From assembly GCA_007120695.1 (NCBI GenBank), contig SKND01000041.1:1-48037 (forward strand): 48,037 nt of DNA. The letters run 5' to 3'. Below are positions 45,045-48,037 of the stretch, piece after piece (within the stretch, counting starts at the first letter, position 1; each line of letters opens with the position of its first letter). This DNA comes from Bacteroidales bacterium. GTDB taxonomy: Bacteria; Bacteroidota; Bacteroidia; Bacteroidales; PUMT01. The position numbers were made by a program, and so were the translations under genes. Under the pieces are notes generated by a model. That model was not told where the DNA came from. It saw nothing but the letters and a program-made list of their open reading frames with translations, and made no database searches.

Positions 45045-45515
45045 ATGAATCAAAAAGAAAATACGGAATCATTTGCAGGCCGGGTAGAAAAAAAGAATCC
45101 CTTTACAGTGCCGGGTAATTATTTTGACTCTTTCCCGGAGAAGCTTAGTAAACGTATTCATGCGGGAAAACCGGAAAAGATTTCAACGGTGGAAAGGGTA
45201 TGGCAGGTTCTGAGGCCTCAGATAGCACTTGCGGCTGCCATAACCGGTTTTGCTCTTATAGGGTACTTCGGGCTCAGGACATTCGTTGAAACCGGGCAGG
45301 AATGGCTCAGTGATGAAGAAATAACAGGATATATGGAATATTACCAGGATGATTTTGCAGATTATTACCTGTTAAGCCTGCTCGAAGAAAATGATTTCTA
45401 TTTCGAGGAAGACACAGATATTGAATCATGGTATTATGAAGATGATCCTGACCTGTATATTGAATATCTTTATCAGGATGAAATTCCCATTGATTTACTC
45501 TACACAGATTTTTAA
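45045..45515 (+). CDS. Single-pass membrane protein with acidic C-terminus, next to ECF sigma
   Basis: This 156-residue protein has the short motif KNPFTVPGNYFDSFPEKL near the N-terminus (18-34), which is common in small Bacteroidota proteins encoded after ECF sigma genes. One membrane helix covers about 58-78, and the C-terminal half is extremely rich in Asp, Glu and Tyr. I read it as a candidate anti-sigma-like partner with its N-terminus inside the cell. There is no recognised zinc or FecR domain, so this is inference from position and topology. Confidence 0.75.
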   Translation: MNQKENTESFAGRVEKKNPFTVPGNYFDSFPEKLSKRIHAGKPEKISTVERVWQVLRPQIALAAAITGFALIGYFGLRTFVETGQEWLSDEEITGYMEYYQDDFADYYLLSLLEENDFYFEEDTDIESWYYEDDPDLYIEYLYQDEIPIDLLYTDF

Positions 45516-45531
45516 ACTAAAAATTGAAATC

Positions 45532-46026
45532 ATGATCAGATATATATTAATCATTACAATATTATTATTGCCGGCATCCCGGCTTACCGCACAACCGGGA
45601 CAGATGCAAAGGGGGCGCGGGGGTTTTGAACAGGTTGAAGCCGAAAGAATAGCTTTTATTACAAAATACCTTGAACTCACCAGCGACGAGGCAAAAAGAT
45701 TCTGGCCTGTTTATGATGATTTCAGGAACAGGAGGGACCAGCTGGTACAGGAGAGACATAATTCCTCCAGGTATTTTCAGCAGAACTACCAGAACCTTGG
45801 AGAAAAGGAAGCTGAAGAATTAGCAGATAAATATATTGCCCTGCAACTCCGGGAAGCCAGACTTACAGAAGATTATCATAAGAAATTCAAGGAGGTTATT
45901 CCCCCTGTCAAGGTTATGCGGCTCTATGAAGCTGAAAATGTATTCAGGATGCAACTTCTCAGGAGAGTAAGAGGCGGGCAGGGAGCCGGAAGAGGTGCAG
46001 GAAGTCCCCCGGGAGGAGGGAGATAA
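45532..46026 (+). CDS. Spy/CpxP-like protein (sensor of ECF-type sigma factor)
   Basis: I use the ATG at 45532; a longer frame from 45391 overlaps the previous gene by 125 bases and adds no signal. The protein is 164 residues with a signal peptide RYILIITILLLPASRLTAQ. The mature part is a helical Spy-like pattern: ITKYLELTSDEAKRFWPVYDDFRNRRDQLVQE, with a second hairpin AEELADKYIALQLREARLTEDYHKKFKEVIPPVKVMRLYEAE. The end is a Gly/Arg-rich tail. It starts 16 bases after the previous gene, so the three form an operon. Confidence 0.85.
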   Translation: MIRYILIITILLLPASRLTAQPGQMQRGRGGFEQVEAERIAFITKYLELTSDEAKRFWPVYDDFRNRRDQLVQERHNSSRYFQQNYQNLGEKEAEELADKYIALQLREARLTEDYHKKFKEVIPPVKVMRLYEAENVFRMQLLRRVRGGQGAGRGAGSPPGGGR

Positions 46027-46088
46027 TCTCCCCGGACGGTTAACACTCGCGGTACCTGGAAATTTTCCGATTATTTAATTATTTTTAC

Positions 46089-46138
46089 AGCAACTGTATA
46101 TATGGCAGCAGAAAGCCCTGTATAACAGTTGCTTTTTT
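46089..46138 (+). terminator. Intrinsic terminator after the sigma cluster
   Basis: Left arm agcaactgtata and right arm tataacagttgct pair with one bulged base around a loop of about 20 bases, followed by six T. It separates the sigma operon from the ion channel gene. Confidence 0.8.
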
Positions 46139-46156
46139 GCATATTAATACCTGACT

Positions 46157-46954
46157 GTGAAAAAAATAAAACAGGTCTTTTTTAATATTCTTGAAGTATC
46201 CGGACCGGAGGACCGGATTGGACGGATTTTCGACATATTTTTAATCTCATTGATCCTTCTTAACGTACTTGCTTTGATTCTCGAAACGGTTCAACCCATA
46301 GAGGAGGCAGCAGGAGCTTTTTTTTACAGGTTTGAGTTGTTTTCTGTTATGTTTTTTTCGGCCGAATATCTTCTAAGAATATGGATAATAACACTTGACC
46401 CGCGTTTTTCCCATCCTGTGTCAGGCCGTCTTCGGTACATGATCACATTCATTGCGCTTATTGACCTGTTCGCCATCCTCCCGTTTTTCATGCCCATGCT
46501 GAACATTGACCTCAGGTTCCTGAGACTTTTCAGGATATTCAGAATATTCAGACTTCTTAAGATAGTCCGCTATTTCAAGGCATTAAACCTGATGGCCAGA
46601 GTATTTATTAATAAAAAAGAGGAGCTCATCATGATCCTGACTTTCGTACTTTTCATGCTTGTGCTTTCTGCCTCACTTATGTACTATATAGAGAATGCTG
46701 CACAACCGGAAGCGTTCGCAAGTATACCCGATGCCATGTGGTGGGGAATTGCCACCCTCACAACAGTCGGGTACGGAGATGTTTACCCGGTTACGCCGCT
46801 GGGGCAAATACTTGGGGCCTTTATAGCTCTTTTGGGTATTGGTTTCTTTGCCCTGCCTACAGGAATACTGGCTTCGGGTTTCTCGGAAGAAATAAGAAAA
46901 AATAAAAACGAATCGTCCAGTTGTCCGCATTGCGGTAAAAAGTTGCCAGACTGA
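46157..46954 (+). CDS. Voltage-gated-type potassium channel subunit
   Basis: This 265-residue protein starts at GTG. It has six membrane segments: S1 (24-43), S2 (57-80), S3 (93-113), S4 with regularly spaced Arg and Lys (RFLRLFRIFRIFRLLKIVRYF, 120-140), S5 (155-178) and S6 (215-240). The pore loop has the K+ filter TVGYGD at 203-208. The C-terminal 20 residues end in a single CPHC knuckle (256-259). Monocistronic; no obvious partner. Confidence 0.93.
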   Translation: MKKIKQVFFNILEVSGPEDRIGRIFDIFLISLILLNVLALILETVQPIEEAAGAFFYRFELFSVMFFSAEYLLRIWIITLDPRFSHPVSGRLRYMITFIALIDLFAILPFFMPMLNIDLRFLRLFRIFRIFRLLKIVRYFKALNLMARVFINKKEELIMILTFVLFMLVLSASLMYYIENAAQPEAFASIPDAMWWGIATLTTVGYGDVYPVTPLGQILGAFIALLGIGFFALPTGILASGFSEEIRKNKNESSSCPHCGKKLPD

Positions 46955-47111
46955 CCTTTTTATCCAATATTATTCAGGTAAGTCATCAAAAAGGATTCAA
47001 TACTTTTTTCTGCTAAGGGCCTTTAAACACAGCATATTTCAGGTAAGCCCCGGATCCTGGAAACCCGGTTTACCTTTGGTAACGAAGAGTTCTCAGGGTT
47101 GTCGCAACAGG

Positions 47112-48037
47112 TTATTCTGAGCCAGGGATATCAGTCTCAAGGGTGCGAAGAAAATCGACAGATTCCCTCATATCTTCAAACATTATCCGGTCGTTTTGGA
47201 TAAAAGAGACCCTTTTGCGATATGCCTTTACAATAGCCTCAAGAAATGGAGACGTTCGTGCCGGTCTCCTGAATTCGAGCGCCTGTACTGCATTGTAAAG
47301 TTCTATCGCAAGCACCTTTTCGGTATTTTCCACCACCCTGAAAGCCTTTAGGGCAGCATTGGCTCCCATACTGACATGATCCTCCTGTCCCTGACTGGAC
47401 TCAATGGTATCTACAGATGCCGGAGTGCAGAGCTGTTTATTCTGACTAACTATCGATGCAGCTGTATACTGCGGTATCATAAATCCGGAGTTGAGTCCCG
47501 GATTGGCAACCAGGAATAGAGGCAGTCCCCGTTTCCCGCTTAGCAGCCTGTAGATCCTTCTTTCAGAAATACTGGCAATCTCAGCCATTGCAAGACAAAG
47601 ATGATCAAGTGCAAGGGCCAGTGGCTGCCCGTGAAAATTGCCCCCGGAGATTACCTTATCTTCTTCGGGAAATATGGTAGGATTGTCTGTTACAGAACTG
47701 ATTTCCCGCTCGAATACCGACATCACGTAAGTCAGGGCATCCCTGGATGCACCGTGTACCTGTGGTATGCATCTGAAAGAATAGGGATCCTGCACATGTC
47801 TTTTTGTGCGGGAAATGATCTCGCTGCCTGAAAGTATACGCATCACCGCCGAAGCAGTTTTTGCCTGTCCCGGATGCGGCCGCACTCTTTGTATAAGGTC
47901 GCTGAATGCTTCGGGGCGTCCGTCATAAGCATCAAGCGAGAGTGACCCTGTAATGTCGGCCAGACTAATTATGCGGCGGGCCCGGACCGAACACCATGCT
48001 CCGTATGCCGTCATGAACTGTGTGCCGTTCAGCAGGG
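47112..48037 (-). CDS. hutH: Histidine ammonia-lyase, C-terminal part (5' end outside window)
   Basis: The frame is open to the window edge: upstream of the Met at 48014 the codons read LLNGTQF, the family block that continues into MTAYG. The visible part of about 308 residues holds QDPYSFRCIPQVHGASRDAL, DNPTIF, GGNFHGQPLALALDHL and SQGQEDHVSMGANAALKA, all of the aromatic amino-acid lyase family. The ASG triad that forms the MIO group lies outside. It converts histidine to urocanate in histidine degradation. The stop is 157 bases from the K+ channel gene on the other strand. Confidence 0.95.
   Translation of the reverse strand, partial: LLNGTQFMTAYGAWCSVRARRIISLADITGSLSLDAYDGRPEAFSDLIQRVRPHPGQAKTASAVMRILSGSEIISRTKRHVQDPYSFRCIPQVHGASRDALTYVMSVFEREISSVTDNPTIFPEEDKVISGGNFHGQPLALALDHLCLAMAEIASISERRIYRLLSGKRGLPLFLVANPGLNSGFMIPQYTAASIVSQNKQLCTPASVDTIESSQGQEDHVSMGANAALKAFRVVENTEKVLAIELYNAVQALEFRRPARTSPFLEAIVKAYRKRVSFIQNDRIMFEDMRESVDFLRTLETDIPGSE

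Noticed and set aside
45391-46026. Long start for the Spy-like protein
   Set aside because: The first 47 residues overlap the previous gene in another frame, and the ATG at 45532 gives a clean signal peptide.

Overview
The window looks like chromosomal core DNA of a member of the Bacteroidota, most likely an anaerobic or facultative Bacteroidales/Marinilabiliales-type organism. The evidence is the combination of families (DUF4924, DUF3078, DUF6089-UppS-BamA-Skp-Skp-MurI, an ECF sigma factor followed by a membrane protein and an Spy-like protein), start sites without clear Shine-Dalgarno sequences, and intergenic matches to the Bacteroidota -7 promoter box TAnnTTTG. KorAB (2-oxoacid:ferredoxin oxidoreductase) and a multiheme cytochrome fit a low-oxygen lifestyle. 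I see no rRNA, tRNA, CRISPR array, insertion sequence or phage gene.

Layout. 1-8.7 kb: a pirin-like protein (cut by the window edge), a lipoprotein dipeptidase, a Tat-exported Gfo/Idh/MocA oxidoreductase, a tetraheme cytochrome fused to a formylglycine-generating-enzyme fold, a PlsC-type acyltransferase, a DCC thiol-disulfide protein and a DUF3078 envelope protein. 8.7-12.8 kb: a leftward housekeeping run (prs, rplY, pth, an atypical response regulator, an S4-domain RNA-binding protein, DUF4924). 13-15 kb: CorA and a Ca2+/cation antiporter. 15.1-18.4 kb: a leftward carbohydrate trio (PIG-L deacetylase, GT4 glycosyltransferase, (alpha/alpha)6-barrel glycosidase). 18.4-23.2 kb: AI-2E-type permease, EngB, ManA, a decayed uridine kinase fragment, an alpha/beta hydrolase and PdxJ. 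23.3-32 kb: a rightward run of CBS protein, NadK, two outer-membrane proteins, UppS, BamA, two Skp/OmpH chaperones and MurI, which is the cell-envelope biogenesis block, closed by a gamma-class carbonic anhydrase on the other strand. 32.9-35.8 kb: korAB. 36.1-40.9 kb: a large metallopeptidase/beta-propeller/barrel protein convergent with a catalytically degenerate alkaline-phosphatase-fold protein. 41-48 kb: YchF, transketolase, an ECF sigma cluster, a voltage-gated-type K+ channel and the 3' part of histidine ammonia-lyase.

Most of the window is ordinary. The parts that deserve a second look are: four proteins whose fold is kept but whose catalytic or metal/phosphate residues are missing (pirin-like, FGE-like fusion, response regulator, PafA-like phosphatase); the unexplained PIG-L/GT4/glycosidase trio; a pair of related inverted-repeat elements in two gaps 7 kb apart; a palindrome that contains both stop codons of a convergent pair; a strong inverted repeat next to the promoter of the 1028-residue envelope protein; and two short open frames outside the main annotation.
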